This document shows positions 53,537 through 62,070 of a stretch of 64,000 bases of DNA, piece by piece; position 1 is the first letter of the stretch; the number at the start of each line of letters is the position of its first letter. Position numbers and translations under genes: made by a program. The notes under the pieces are model-generated. The model had not been told where the DNA came from, did no database searches, and was given only the letters and a program-made list of their open reading frames with translations. The stretch lies in contig JAPKZB010000078.1 of NCBI GenBank assembly GCA_026393985.1, forward strand, positions 124,001-188,000, given 5' to 3'. This stretch comes from Acidobacteriota bacterium. Its GTDB lineage: Bacteria > Acidobacteriota > Terriglobia > Bryobacterales > Bryobacteraceae.

Positions 53537-54886
53537 TCAATCCTTCAAGGCGATTCCGAGCGCCTTCATTTTTCTATACAGATGACTTCGCTCGAGGCCG
53601 AGTAACTCAGCAGTGCGGCTGACATTGCCTTTCGTTTCTTCGAGCTTCTTAAAAATGTAGTCCCGTTCGGCGGCCTCGCGAACCTCCTGGAGGCTCGAAA
53701 ACGTCTCGGCCGGGGCGCGGCGGCTGACGGGCAGCGGCACGTGCCGGGCGTCGATGCGCATCTGCGGGTTCATGATCACGATCCGTTCAATCAGGTTGCG
53801 CAACTCCCGCACGTTACCGGGCCAGGGGTATTCCTCGAGCAGGGTCAGGGCGTCGGGAGCGAATTCTTTGGCCTTGCGACCGTAGGCGCTCGTAAACTCG
53901 TGGAGAAAGTGGCGGGCCAGCAGCGGGATGTCCTCGACCCTGTCACGCAGGGCGGGTACGTTGAACGGAATCACGTTCAGCCGGTAGAACAGATCTTCGC
54001 GGAAGTTGCCGCGATCGATCTCCTGTTCGAGCTGCTTGTTGGTGGCGGCGACCACGCGGCAGTCCACGCGGACGCTTTCGAGCGCGCCGACGGGTTCGAC
54101 ACGCTGTTCGTCGAGCACCCGCAGCAGCTTGGCCTGCGTACGGAGGCTCATGTCGCCGACCTCGTCCAGGAAAAGCGTGCCGCCGTCGGCTTTCTGAATC
54201 TTCCCGGTCTTGTCTTCACTCGCCCCGGCGAAGGCCCCGCGCCGGTGGCCGAACAGCTCGCTTTCTATCAGGTCTTCCGGGATGGCGGCGCAGTTGACTT
54301 CGACGAACGCCTCCTTGGCCCGAGGACTCAGGGCGTGAATGGCGTGGGCCACCAACTCCTTGCCGGTTCCGCTTTCGCCGTAGATGAGCACGCGGCCGTT
54401 GGTGGCCGCCATGAGCGCCAACTGCTGGCGGACGGCCTTCATGGGGACGCTTTCGCCAATGATGGGGTAGCGCGTCGAGGGCTCTCCAAGGCGGCTCAAC
54501 TCCATGGCCATGCGGCGCTGTTCAATCGAATTCTTGACGACAACGACGACCTTTTCAATGGTGAGCGGCTTTTCAAGGAAATCGAAGGCGCCCATTTTCG
54601 TCGCGCGGACCGCGGTTTCGATGGTGGCGTGGCCGGAGATCATGACCACGGCCGGCCGTTCGGCCTCCGGGCGCTCCTCGATGCGGTTGAGCACGTCCAT
54701 GCCGTCGAGTCCGGGCATCCAGACGTCGAGCAGGACACAGTCGAACGGAAACTCGGCGAGGCGGGCGAGTCCGGCGGCGCCATCGGCGGCAGCATCGGCC
54801 GCGTAGCCTTCGTCTTCAAGAACCGCGCACAGCGTTTCGCGGATTCCCGGTTCATCGTCAATAACTAAAATGTGGTGGCGCTTCAT
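53537..54886 (-). CDS. ntrX: NtrX-like sigma-54-dependent response regulator with altered GAFTGA loop
   Basis: A 449-residue NtrC-family regulator: receiver with Asp54 (VLLDVWMPGLDG) and Lys106 (FLEKP), AAA+ domain with Walker A GESGTGKE (170-177), Walker B GGTLFLDEVGDMS, arginine fingers in NFREDLFYRLNVIPF and a Fis-type HTH (NVSRTAELLGLERSHLYRKMKALGI). The loop that contacts sigma-54 normally reads GAFTGA; here residues 217-222 are GAFAGA. NtrX-group proteins often vary here and may not use sigma-54. It overlaps the kinase gene by 4 bp. The symbol is by best resemblance. Confidence 0.88.
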   Translation of the reverse strand: MKRHHILVIDDEPGIRETLCAVLEDEGYAADAAADGAAGLARLAEFPFDCVLLDVWMPGLDGMDVLNRIEERPEAERPAVVMISGHATIETAVRATKMGAFDFLEKPLTIEKVVVVVKNSIEQRRMAMELSRLGEPSTRYPIIGESVPMKAVRQQLALMAATNGRVLIYGESGTGKELVAHAIHALSPRAKEAFVEVNCAAIPEDLIESELFGHRRGAFAGASEDKTGKIQKADGGTLFLDEVGDMSLRTQAKLLRVLDEQRVEPVGALESVRVDCRVVAATNKQLEQEIDRGNFREDLFYRLNVIPFNVPALRDRVEDIPLLARHFLHEFTSAYGRKAKEFAPDALTLLEEYPWPGNVRELRNLIERIVIMNPQMRIDARHVPLPVSRRAPAETFSSLQEVREAAERDYIFKKLEETKGNVSRTAELLGLERSHLYRKMKALGIALKD

Positions 54887-56949
54887 GCGCGGGGGGTAAC
54901 CTCTTCCGGCACCAGGGCCGGGATTTCAATGATAAAGCGGGCGCCCGCCGGTTCGTTGTCTTCGACACGGATCTGGGCCTGGTGGTCGCCCAGGATGTGG
55001 TTGACGATGGCGAGGCCCAGGCCGGTGCCCCGATTCTTGGTGGAGAAGTAGGGCAGGAAGAGTTTCTCTTTATCTTCGGGGGAGATGCCGCAGCCGGTGT
55101 CGGCCAGGGTGAGTTCGACGGATTCCGGAGTCGGGGCGGCGGTGGCGATGAGAAGGCGGCGGAGCGGGGCGCCCTCCATGGCTTCGGCGGCATTGTCGAC
55201 GAGGTTGACGATGACGCGTTTGAACTGCTCGCGGTCCAGGCTGACCGGCGGCAGGCCGGGGGCGAGTTGTTTGGAGATTTCGATTCCTTCGAGGCGTCCG
55301 GCAAAGACGGCGAGGGCGTTTTCAATCACCTGGTTCAGGTCCGAAGGCTGGGGCTGGGCGGCCGGGAAGCGGGCGAACTGGGAGAACTCATCGACCAGCG
55401 TCTTCACGCTCTCCACCTCGTGGGCGATGGTCCGGGTGGACTCGCGGATAACGCGGGCGAACTCGTGCGAGGTGGGCGCCTTTTCCAGTTGGCGGGCGAT
55501 GCGTTCGGCGCTGAGGGCGATGGGGGTGAGCGGATTCTTGATTTCGTGGGCGATGCGCCGGGCGACTTCGTGCCAGGCGGCGGCTTTTTGGGCGCGGAGG
55601 AGTTCGCTGGTATCTTCGAGCACGAGCACGAAGCCGGAGTTGATGCGCTGGTCGATGGGGGCGACGGTGACGGACAGGTGGAGGGTGCGGTCGGGGCGGG
55701 TGAGGTCGAACTGGCGGGAGGCGACGCCGGTGCGACGGGCGCGGTTCATCAAATAGCGCAGTTCGGCCGCCTCTTCGGGGCCGAAGAGGTCTTCGAGGCG
55801 CAGGGCGGCCGAGACGCGCGCAGCCGGGAACATCTGCTGCAGGGCGCTGTTGATGGTTTGAATGCGGCCATCCGGCGTCACGCTGATCACACCCGTGGGA
55901 ATGGATTCAAGGATGGTTTCCGTGAAGCGGCGCCGGGCTTCGAGTTCGCGGCTGGAGGTTTCAAGGGCCTGCGTCATGTCGTTGAAGGCGCGGACGAGCG
56001 TGGCGAGCTCATCAATGGCGCCGACGTTGACCCGGTGGTTCAGATTGCCGCCGCGGACTTCGCGGGCGGCGGTGAGTAGGGCGGTGATGGGTTCGGTGAT
56101 CTGGCGGGAGAGGAAGAGCGCAATCCAGGCGGCAACGAAGAGGATGAAGAGCGTGATGAGCGCGAGGTAGGTGAGATACAGCTGGCGGGTCTCTTTGCGA
56201 TTGATGCTGAGCTGGTCGTAGTCGGCAACGTAGCGGGAGATGTCCCGGTCCATGGTCTCGAGGTCGATGGGCAGCAGGGCGGCGAGCACGAGCGTGCCGC
56301 CAGCGGCGAGGGGGATGCGGAGTTCGGCGGGCTTGCTGCTTTCGGCGCGTCCGCGGCTGTCGTAGGCGCAAACGGTCCGGCGCCTGGCCTCCGGGGTGAG
56401 CATATAGGCCTCAGCGATATCGTTCTGCTCACAGAAGCGCTCGAAGACAGGGGTAGGGCGGTCCCCGCCGGCGGCGTAGGCGGCGGTTTCCGGGAGGCTG
56501 GCCAGCCAGTGCGCTTGCGCGTTCAGGCGCAAATGAAACTGGTTTTTTATAGAACTGCCGAGTTCAATGAGTTCGAGCCGGACGCCTTCGGCGGGCCGAC
56601 TAAACCACTGCTTGATATTGAGGTTGAGGACCTGGTAGCTCCACAGCACCATGAAGATAACCGGGAGAAAGCTCAGGATCATGGCGCCCATCACCAGTTT
56701 GGCCTTGATGCCGGACCCTTCCCGCTCCTTACTGCGCTCGATGTAAAGCTTTATGAGGATCCGGAACAACAGGAAGGCCATCGTGACCATGAGCAGGAAG
56801 ACGAGCGTGCTCATGGCCCAGAACAGCAATACCTGGTCGGTGGAGGAGGGGCCGAACTTGCCCATGTTGAAAGAACCTTGCCACACGACCAGAGCCAACA
56901 GGACGACCAGCGTGACGATAGCCGCAACCAGAAGCAGACGCTTCCTCAT
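54883..56949 (-). CDS. ntrY: NtrY-like membrane sensor histidine kinase
   Basis: A 688-residue sensor kinase with the NtrY layout: three N-terminal membrane spans (about residues 2-24, 38-63, 85-105), an extracytoplasmic region of about 150 residues, a fourth span (about 261-282), HAMP (SRQITEPITALLTAAREVRGG), PAS (about 343-450), H-box RRIAHEIKNPLTPI with about His468, and the ATPase (NLVDNAAEAM, DTGCGI, GTGLGLAIV). ATG 56949 is preferred over an upstream TTG at 56976. It lies 23 bases downstream of the PilZ gene and overlaps ntrX by 4 bp, so c-di-GMP and phosphorelay signalling may be joined. Confidence 0.9.
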   Translation of the reverse strand: MRKRLLLVAAIVTLVVLLALVVWQGSFNMGKFGPSSTDQVLLFWAMSTLVFLLMVTMAFLLFRILIKLYIERSKEREGSGIKAKLVMGAMILSFLPVIFMVLWSYQVLNLNIKQWFSRPAEGVRLELIELGSSIKNQFHLRLNAQAHWLASLPETAAYAAGGDRPTPVFERFCEQNDIAEAYMLTPEARRRTVCAYDSRGRAESSKPAELRIPLAAGGTLVLAALLPIDLETMDRDISRYVADYDQLSINRKETRQLYLTYLALITLFILFVAAWIALFLSRQITEPITALLTAAREVRGGNLNHRVNVGAIDELATLVRAFNDMTQALETSSRELEARRRFTETILESIPTGVISVTPDGRIQTINSALQQMFPAARVSAALRLEDLFGPEEAAELRYLMNRARRTGVASRQFDLTRPDRTLHLSVTVAPIDQRINSGFVLVLEDTSELLRAQKAAAWHEVARRIAHEIKNPLTPIALSAERIARQLEKAPTSHEFARVIRESTRTIAHEVESVKTLVDEFSQFARFPAAQPQPSDLNQVIENALAVFAGRLEGIEISKQLAPGLPPVSLDREQFKRVIVNLVDNAAEAMEGAPLRRLLIATAAPTPESVELTLADTGCGISPEDKEKLFLPYFSTKNRGTGLGLAIVNHILGDHQAQIRVEDNEPAGARFIIEIPALVPEEVTPRA

Positions 56950-56972
56950 GGCTACCACTGTAGCGAATTCGC

Positions 56973-57308
56973 TCAAGCCACGGCGTTTTTGGCGGTCCGG
57001 AACTCGTATTGCTGGATTTCCATGGCCGCCCTCCCTTCGTCGAACCGGATGATGCGGCCCCGGGCGACGAGTTTGAGTGCAGTTTGGTTATTGAGTTGCG
57101 CCGGCCAGCTGATGGCCAGTTCGAGCCGCTTTCCCGGGAGCAGGATATGCTCCGTGGTGAAAAAGACTCCCGTGCTGCTCATGTTGAGGGTTTGGCCTAG
57201 ACCGATTTCATCGGAATTTTTCTTGTTCAAGACCTTATAGCGGACCTCCCGAGCAATCGGGAATCGGTCCGCCGAGCGTCGCTCGCTTTGATTTTTCTGA
57301 GGGATCAA
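56973..57308 (-). CDS. PilZ-domain protein (c-di-GMP binding), TTG start
   Basis: A 111-residue single PilZ domain. The c-di-GMP motif pair is SERRSADRFP (RxxxR) and LNMSSTGVFF (the D/N-x-S-x-x-G element), followed by PGKRLELAISWPAQLNN. TTG 57308 is chosen because AGGAG lies seven bases upstream and the domain begins a few residues later; a longer open frame upstream has no conserved content. It heads a co-directional group PilZ, ntrY, ntrX, TIGR03437 protein, nuoM-like. Confidence 0.82.
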   Translation of the reverse strand: MIPQKNQSERRSADRFPIAREVRYKVLNKKNSDEIGLGQTLNMSSTGVFFTTEHILLPGKRLELAISWPAQLNNQTALKLVARGRIIRFDEGRAAMEIQQYEFRTAKNAVA

Positions 57309-57659
57309 TTTAGCACTCCTTACTTCCGGGTCTACGGCAAGACCCTTTTCACCTGAACCCACTTCGCGGTCTGAGTGAAAATTTCGAAAGGTTTCATCTA
57401 GATTGCTACGGAGCGCGAATTCCAACAATGGAACCGGGGATTCATCGTGGATTGGTACCTGTTTCGGCGGCGTAAGGGGTAAGCGCTTCCGGGCGGGGAG
57501 GAGAAGGACTGACCTGAGTTTTCCACCTGTCAATTACTTTTCTTTTTCAACGACTTACGGCCTTCTGGGGAGGGCGCTACGGGACATGGATTAGTACTTA
57601 ATGGTAGTTCCGTTGGGCCTAAGGTAATTCGCTTAGAGGTGGGGTATCCTACGGTCACT
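57309..57659. other. Gene-free divergent intergenic region
   Basis: About 350 bp between the PilZ and exported RidA genes, visibly less GC-rich than the rest. A TTGACA on the minus strand (complement of 57528-57533) could be a -35 element for the PilZ operon, but no good -10 is at the right distance. No riboswitch, RNA gene or conserved small frame was recognised. This is the largest gene-free stretch in the window. Confidence 0.5.
57645..57650 (+). promoter_or_regulatory. -10-like hexamer of the exported RidA gene
   Basis: TATCCT lies nine bases before ATG 57660, another start-proximal hexamer without an intervening ribosome-binding site. Confidence 0.3.
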
Positions 57660-58079
57660 ATGAAAATTTTCCTTGTTTTTTTTCTTGCCGGCAGTCTTTT
57701 GCTGGCTGCGGACAAAAAAGTGGTGGCTCCGAAGGACACCAAGCCGGGCCGTCCGTTCTCGCCGGGCATCCTGAGCGGAGGGACGCTGTACGTTTCAGGC
57801 CAGACCGGAGCGGATAAGAGCGGGAACTATCCCGAGAAGTTCGAGGACGAAGTGAAGCAGACGCTGGCGAATGTCGAGGAGATTCTGAAGGCGGGCGGCC
57901 ACACGTTTGGCGATGTGGTGGCGGTACAGGTTTATCTGACGGATATGGAGTTGTTTGGGCGGATGAACACCGTGTACATGGCGACCATGCCGGAGCCGCG
58001 GCCGACGCGGACGACGGTGGGCGTGGCGAAGCTGGTGGGCAAGGCGCGGATTGAAATCACCGTGACGGCCCGGAAGTAG
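57660..58079 (+). CDS. Exported RidA family protein
   Basis: A 139-residue RidA/YjgF-family protein with an N-terminal signal peptide (KIFLVFFLAGSLLLAA). The family core is GTLYVSGQTGADKSG, EDEVKQTLANVEEILKAGG, AVQVYLTDMELFGRMNTVY and ARIEITVTARK. The catalytic-type Arg is kept in PRPTRTTVGV, unlike the cytosolic RidA at 20730. RidA proteins usually work in the cytosol on enamines, so export suggests another substrate. It is convergent with rarA, nine bases apart. Confidence 0.88.
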   Translation: MKIFLVFFLAGSLLLAADKKVVAPKDTKPGRPFSPGILSGGTLYVSGQTGADKSGNYPEKFEDEVKQTLANVEEILKAGGHTFGDVVAVQVYLTDMELFGRMNTVYMATMPEPRPTRTTVGVAKLVGKARIEITVTARK

Positions 58080-58088
58080 GGCGGGCGT

Positions 58089-59366
58089 TTACCGTTTCGA
58101 TGCGCGGATTTCGCGCAGGCGGTCGGCGATTTTCTTTTCAAGCCCCCGGTCGGTCGGCTGGTAGAACTCCCGGCCGGCCAGGGATGGTGGAAGGCACTCC
58201 ATGCCGGTGACGGCGTCGGCGAACTGGTGGGCGTGTTTGTAGCCGGCGCCGTAGCCCATGCCCTTCATGAGGCGGGTGGGGGCGTTGCGGAGGTGCATGG
58301 GGACGGGTTCGGCGACGCCCTGGCGGATTTCGGCGCGGACGGTGTTGAGGGCGCGGTAGGCGGCGTCGGACTTGGCGGCAAGGGCGAGGTAGAGGGTAAC
58401 CTGAGCGAGGGCTTGGTCGCCTTCCGGGATGCCGAGGAAGTGGGCGGTCTGCTGGCAGGCGATGGCCTGTTCGACGGCGCGGGGGTCGGCCAGGCCGATA
58501 TCTTCGACGGCCATGCGGACGAGGCGGCGGGCGATGTACATGCGGTCTTCGCCGGCTTCGAGCATGCGGGCGAGCCAGTAGAGGGCGGCGTCGGCGTCGG
58601 AGGCGCGGACGGATTTGTGGAGGGCGGAGACGAGGTTGTAGTGCTCTTCCCCGCCCTTGTCATAGAGCAGGACTTTGCGGGAGAGCACCTCTTCGAGGAT
58701 GGCGGTGGGGATGGCGGGGCCGTCCGCGGCGGTGGCGGCGAGGTCGAGGATGTTGTAGGCGGTGCGGGCGTCGCCGTTCGAGAAGATGGCGATCTGTTCG
58801 AGGAGTTCGGGGTCGGCGGTTTTGCCGAGAAGGGCGAGGCCGCGGGCGAGGAGGGTGACGAGCTGGGCCGTCGACAGCGCCTGCAGGGTGAAGACGCGGG
58901 ATCGGGAGAGCAGGGCGCCGACGACTTCAAAAGAGGGGTTTTCGGTGGTGGCGCCGATCAGGATGACGTCGCCTTTTTCGACGTAGGGGAGAAAGGCGTC
59001 CTGCTGGGCTTTGTTGAAGCGGTGGATTTCGTCGACGAACAGGACGGTGCGGCGGCCGAGGCGGCGGGTCTGTTCGGCGCGGGCCATGACTTCGCGGATC
59101 TCCTTGATGCCGCTCATGACGGCGCTGAAGGGGACGAACTCGGCTTTGGTGGTACGGGCGATGATGGAGGCGAGAGTGGTTTTGCCGACGCCGGGGGGGC
59201 CCCAGAGGATGATGGAGCCGAGTTGATCGGTTTCAATGGCGCGGCGGAGGGGCTTTCCGGGTCCGAGGATGTGCTCCTGGCCGATGTAGTCGTCGAGGGA
59301 CTGGGGGCGGAGGCGTTCGGCGAGCGGGCGAGTTGCGTCTGGCGGCGGGGAGTCGAAGAGGCTCAC
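58089..59366 (-). CDS. rarA: Replication-associated recombination protein RarA (MgsA)
   Basis: A 425-residue AAA+ ATPase related to clamp loaders that acts at stalled replication forks. Signs: PLAERLRPQSLDDYIGQEHILGPGKPLRRAI, Walker A GPPGVGKTTLAS, Walker B VLFVDEIHRFNKAQQDAFLP, sensor 1 IGATTENPSFEV, and the C-terminal tetramerisation domain (MHLRNAPTRLMKGMGYGAGYKHAH). The start is GTG 59366, overlapping the methyltransferase stop by 4 bp. Confidence 0.96.
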   Translation of the reverse strand: MSLFDSPPPDATRPLAERLRPQSLDDYIGQEHILGPGKPLRRAIETDQLGSIILWGPPGVGKTTLASIIARTTKAEFVPFSAVMSGIKEIREVMARAEQTRRLGRRTVLFVDEIHRFNKAQQDAFLPYVEKGDVILIGATTENPSFEVVGALLSRSRVFTLQALSTAQLVTLLARGLALLGKTADPELLEQIAIFSNGDARTAYNILDLAATAADGPAIPTAILEEVLSRKVLLYDKGGEEHYNLVSALHKSVRASDADAALYWLARMLEAGEDRMYIARRLVRMAVEDIGLADPRAVEQAIACQQTAHFLGIPEGDQALAQVTLYLALAAKSDAAYRALNTVRAEIRQGVAEPVPMHLRNAPTRLMKGMGYGAGYKHAHQFADAVTGMECLPPSLAGREFYQPTDRGLEKKIADRLREIRASKR

Positions 59367-60148
59367 GGGCGGCTCCGCTGGCGGCGGGCTTCATAGAGGA
59401 GGATGCCGGCGGCGACGGCGGCGTTGAGGCTTTCGACGGTTTCGGTGGGGATGGTGACCGGGTGGCAGGCGGCGAGGATTTCGGGCCGGACGCCGCGGCC
59501 TTCGCTGCCGATGACGACGCCGCAGGGCTGGCGCCAATCGACGGCGTCGATGGGTTGGGCGGCGGAGGCGGCGGTGGCGTAGACGGGAAAATCGAAAGCC
59601 GGCAGTTCAGCGGCGGCGAGAAAGGGGAGACGGAAGAGAGAGCCGGCGGCGGCGCGGAGCGTCTTGGGGTGGTAGGGGCTGGCCGAGCCTTTGAGAAAGA
59701 TGACGCCGGTGGCGCCGAAGGCTTCCGCGGAGCGGACGATGGCTCCGGCGTTCCCGGGATCCTGGAGGCCGTCCAGAAGAACGATGAGGGCGGGTCGGGA
59801 GAGCAGGTCGACAAGGGTCCATTCCGGCAGGCGGACGAGGGCGAGGATGCCTTGCGGGGATTCGGTGGTGGAGAAGGTGGCGAAGGTGGCGGGGTCGACC
59901 GAGAAGAGGCGGGTTTCCGGGGGGCAGGTGTCGAGTAGCGCCTCAATTTGTAACGCGGCAGGTTGTAACGCGGCAGGGGTGGCGATCACGGTATCGATGG
60001 GGAGGCGGCTGCGCCGGGCTTCCTCGAGTAGATGAAATCCTTCGGCGACGACGAGTCCGTCGTCGGTGCGGACACCTTTTTGAATGGCCTTCCGGATGGT
60101 GGTGCAAAGCGGGTTCCGGGCGCCGAGCGGAGTAACGGTAGCGGCCAT
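59363..60148 (-). CDS. TrmH/SpoU family RNA methyltransferase
   Basis: A 261-residue SPOUT methyltransferase with an N-terminal substrate-binding domain (TIRKAIQKGVRTDDGLVVAEGFHLLEEA). SPOUT motif 1 is VLLDGLQDPGNAGAIVRSAEAFGATGVIF, motif 2 is CGVVIGSEGRGV and motif 3 is ETVESLNAAVAAGILLYEA. Motif 3 has Ala-Ala for the usual Val-Ser after Asn. It probably 2'-O-methylates a ribose in rRNA or tRNA. ATG 60148 is taken as start because the sequence before it is not family-like. Confidence 0.92.
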   Translation of the reverse strand: MAATVTPLGARNPLCTTIRKAIQKGVRTDDGLVVAEGFHLLEEARRSRLPIDTVIATPAALQPAALQIEALLDTCPPETRLFSVDPATFATFSTTESPQGILALVRLPEWTLVDLLSRPALIVLLDGLQDPGNAGAIVRSAEAFGATGVIFLKGSASPYHPKTLRAAAGSLFRLPFLAAAELPAFDFPVYATAASAAQPIDAVDWRQPCGVVIGSEGRGVRPEILAACHPVTIPTETVESLNAAVAAGILLYEARRQRSRP

Positions 60149-60191
60149 TCCAATAAATTCCAGTAAAATGTTAAGGATACCGCACAGGCTC

Positions 60192-60779
60192 ATGAAACGA
60201 GGTGTCCAATTCGGGATTGCTTTGGTCGGGGTGACTCTACTGGTCTGGCTGGGGTGGCTAACGCTCGAGATCCGGAAGCAATCCGTATTGGAGGAGGCGG
60301 CGCCGGCGGACGTGATTGTGATTATGGGTGCGGCGGAGTACCGGGGGCGGCCTTCGCCGGTGCTGCGGGCGCGGCTCGATCACGGTTTGGAGTTGTTTGA
60401 ACAGGGGTTAGCGCGGCGGATTCTGACGACGGGCGGGGCGGGCGGCGACCCGGTGTTTACCGAAGGCGCGGTGGGGCGGAACTATTTAATGAGTCACGGC
60501 GTGCCGCCGGAGGCGATTATGCTCGAGGACGAGGGCGACAGCACGGTGCACTCGACGATTGCGGTGGCGGAAATAATGAGGCGCTCCGGGCTGCGGACCT
60601 GCATCTTAGTGAGCGATGGGTATCACATCTACCGGGCCAAGAAGATGCTGGAGTTCCGGGGTCTTGAGGTGTTCGGTTCGCCGCGGTCGATTAAGCAGGA
60701 GACTGGCTTACAGGACTGGTGGCTGTACCTCCGCCAAGCGGCTGGGTATGCGCTGTGGACGGCCGGCATTACGATTTGA
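60192..60779 (+). CDS. ElyC/SanA/YdcF family (DUF218) membrane protein
   Basis: A 195-residue protein with one N-terminal membrane span (about residues 7-24) and a DUF218 domain: DVIVIMGAAEYRGRPSPVLRARLDHGLELF, RILTTGGAGGDPVFTEGAVGRNYLMSHGVPPEAIMLEDEGDSTVHSTIAV, LVSDGYHIYRAKKML. Relatives in E. coli affect envelope integrity and vancomycin resistance (SanA, ElyC). It lies 12 bp upstream of the DUF2256/photolyase-like cassette on the same strand and may be cotranscribed. Confidence 0.9.
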   Translation: MKRGVQFGIALVGVTLLVWLGWLTLEIRKQSVLEEAAPADVIVIMGAAEYRGRPSPVLRARLDHGLELFEQGLARRILTTGGAGGDPVFTEGAVGRNYLMSHGVPPEAIMLEDEGDSTVHSTIAVAEIMRRSGLRTCILVSDGYHIYRAKKMLEFRGLEVFGSPRSIKQETGLQDWWLYLRQAAGYALWTAGITI

Positions 60780-60791
60780 GCGGGAAGTCCG

Positions 60792-60938
60792 GTGAAGGGC
60801 GTCAAGAAGCAGCACCTGCCGGAGAAGATCTGCCGGCGCTGCGGGCGGCCGTTTACCTGGCGCAAGAAGTGGGAACGGGATTGGGAGCAGGTGCTCTACT
60901 GCAGCGACCGCTGCCGCGGCGCCAAGGGGAAGGGATGA
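60792..60938 (+). CDS. DUF2256 zinc-ribbon peptide
   Basis: A 48-residue protein. The whole length is the DUF2256 domain: [21 protein letters not shown] followed by YCSDRCRG, i.e. CxxC and CxxxC pairs that should bind zinc. DUF2256 genes are often found beside cryptochrome/photolyase-family genes; this one overlaps the next gene by 4 bp (ATGA). GTG 60792 gives the full domain; CGGGAA precedes it. A role in assembly or regulation of the photolyase-like proteins is inferred from position only. Confidence 0.88.
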   Translation: MKGVKKQHLPEKICRRCGRPFTWRKKWERDWEQVLYCSDRCRGAKGKG

Positions 60939-61702
60939 GAAGAGATTTTGGCTCGCGCGCAGAGCTGGTGGATTATGTGAAGCAGGAGTTCCCGGAGTGC
61001 CTGGAGCATGGGGAGCAGGTGAGTGAGACACGGGGCGGGCGGCGGGCGGCCGAGGCGCTGCTTGAGAAGGTGAATCCGGACCGGTATGCCCGGTCGCGGA
61101 ACTTTTTGAGCGGGGCGGTGACGCGCCTGGCGCCTTACCTCCGGCACGGGGTGCTGTCGCTGGGCGAGGTGCGGCGGCGGGCGCTGGCGAAGCCGAATCA
61201 CGAAAAGCTGGTGAACGAGTACGCGTGGCGGGATTACTGGCGCCGGGTGTACGGGCAGATTGGCGAGGGGGTGTGGAAGGACCGCGAGGAGCCGAAGCGG
61301 CGTTGGCGGAGCGCGCGGGAGCAGACCGCGCTACCGGAGGACATTGCGGGCGCGCGGACGGGCCTTGCGTGCATGGATGGGTTTGTGTCGGAGTTGATTT
61401 CGACCGGCTATGTGCACAATCACGCCAGAATGTGGTTTGCGTCGTATGTGATTCACTGGCGGCGGGTGCGGTGGCAGGCGGCGGCGAAATTTTTTTTAAC
61501 GCATTTACTTGACGGGGACCCGGCGAGCAATAATTTGTCGTTTCAGTGGGTGGCATCGACCTTTGGGGCCAAGCCCTATCTGTTCAACCGGGAGAACCTG
61601 GAGAAGTACACCGATGGGAAGTTTTGCCGGGGGTGTGCGCGGGCCAACGATTGTCCGTTTGGCAAGTCCTACGAGCAGATTGACGAGGAGTTGTTCCAAT
61701 GA
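60935..61702 (+). CDS. Stand-alone photolyase/cryptochrome FAD-binding domain with Cys-rich tail
   Basis: A 255-residue protein equivalent to only the C-terminal helical FAD domain of photolyases/cryptochromes. Matching blocks in order: [79 protein letters not shown] with the Asn pair that lies at flavin N5. A C-terminal tail [12 protein letters not shown] (C-x2-C-x5-C) follows where other photolyases have their last helices. No antenna domain precedes it: ATG 60935 overlaps the DUF2256 stop. The next gene encodes a shrunken antenna-like domain. Function probably light- or redox-linked flavin chemistry. Confidence 0.85.
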   Translation: MRRDFGSRAELVDYVKQEFPECLEHGEQVSETRGGRRAAEALLEKVNPDRYARSRNFLSGAVTRLAPYLRHGVLSLGEVRRRALAKPNHEKLVNEYAWRDYWRRVYGQIGEGVWKDREEPKRRWRSAREQTALPEDIAGARTGLACMDGFVSELISTGYVHNHARMWFASYVIHWRRVRWQAAAKFFLTHLLDGDPASNNLSFQWVASTFGAKPYLFNRENLEKYTDGKFCRGCARANDCPFGKSYEQIDEELFQ

Positions 61703-62070
61703 AGCCAGTGGTTTGGATGCACGAGGATTGTTTGCGGCCGATTGTGCCGGGGGCGCCGGCGATTTTTGTTTTTGAGAGCAATGGCCATTCGCTGAAGCGG
61801 CTGGTGTTTCTCTACGAGTGCCTGCTCGAGCTGGACGTGGAGATTGAAAAGGGCGAAATTGTGCCGCTGGTGCGGTCGTTCGCGGCGCGGCATGGGGCCG
61901 ACAAGATTGTGACGGCGTTCACGGAGTGTCCTCGGCTGATGGGTTACGCCAAGACGCTGGGGGCGGAGGTGGTAAACGACGATCCGTTTGTGGCGGCGGC
62001 GGGGCCGTTCGATTTGAAGCGGTTTTCGCGCTACTGGCAGCGGATTGAGCGGCAGGCCTTAAAGCTTTAG
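61699..62070 (+). CDS. Short photolyase N-terminal-domain-like protein
   Basis: A 123-residue protein. The opening VVWMHEDCLRP resembles the photolyase start (VWFRRDLRL), then AIFVFESN, RLVFLYECLLELDVEIEKGE (photolyase F-L-x-E-S-L-x-D-L helix), AARHGADKIVTAFTECPRLMGYAKTLG, and GPFDLKRFSRYWQRIERQ. The order fits a shortened alpha/beta antenna domain. It overlaps the FAD-domain gene by 4 bp (ATGA), so the two are made together, in reverse order to a normal photolyase. The relationship is inferred by eye and is weaker than for the FAD domain. The end overlaps the convergent LytTR gene by 12 bp. Confidence 0.7.
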   Translation: MKPVVWMHEDCLRPIVPGAPAIFVFESNGHSLKRLVFLYECLLELDVEIEKGEIVPLVRSFAARHGADKIVTAFTECPRLMGYAKTLGAEVVNDDPFVAAAGPFDLKRFSRYWQRIERQALKL

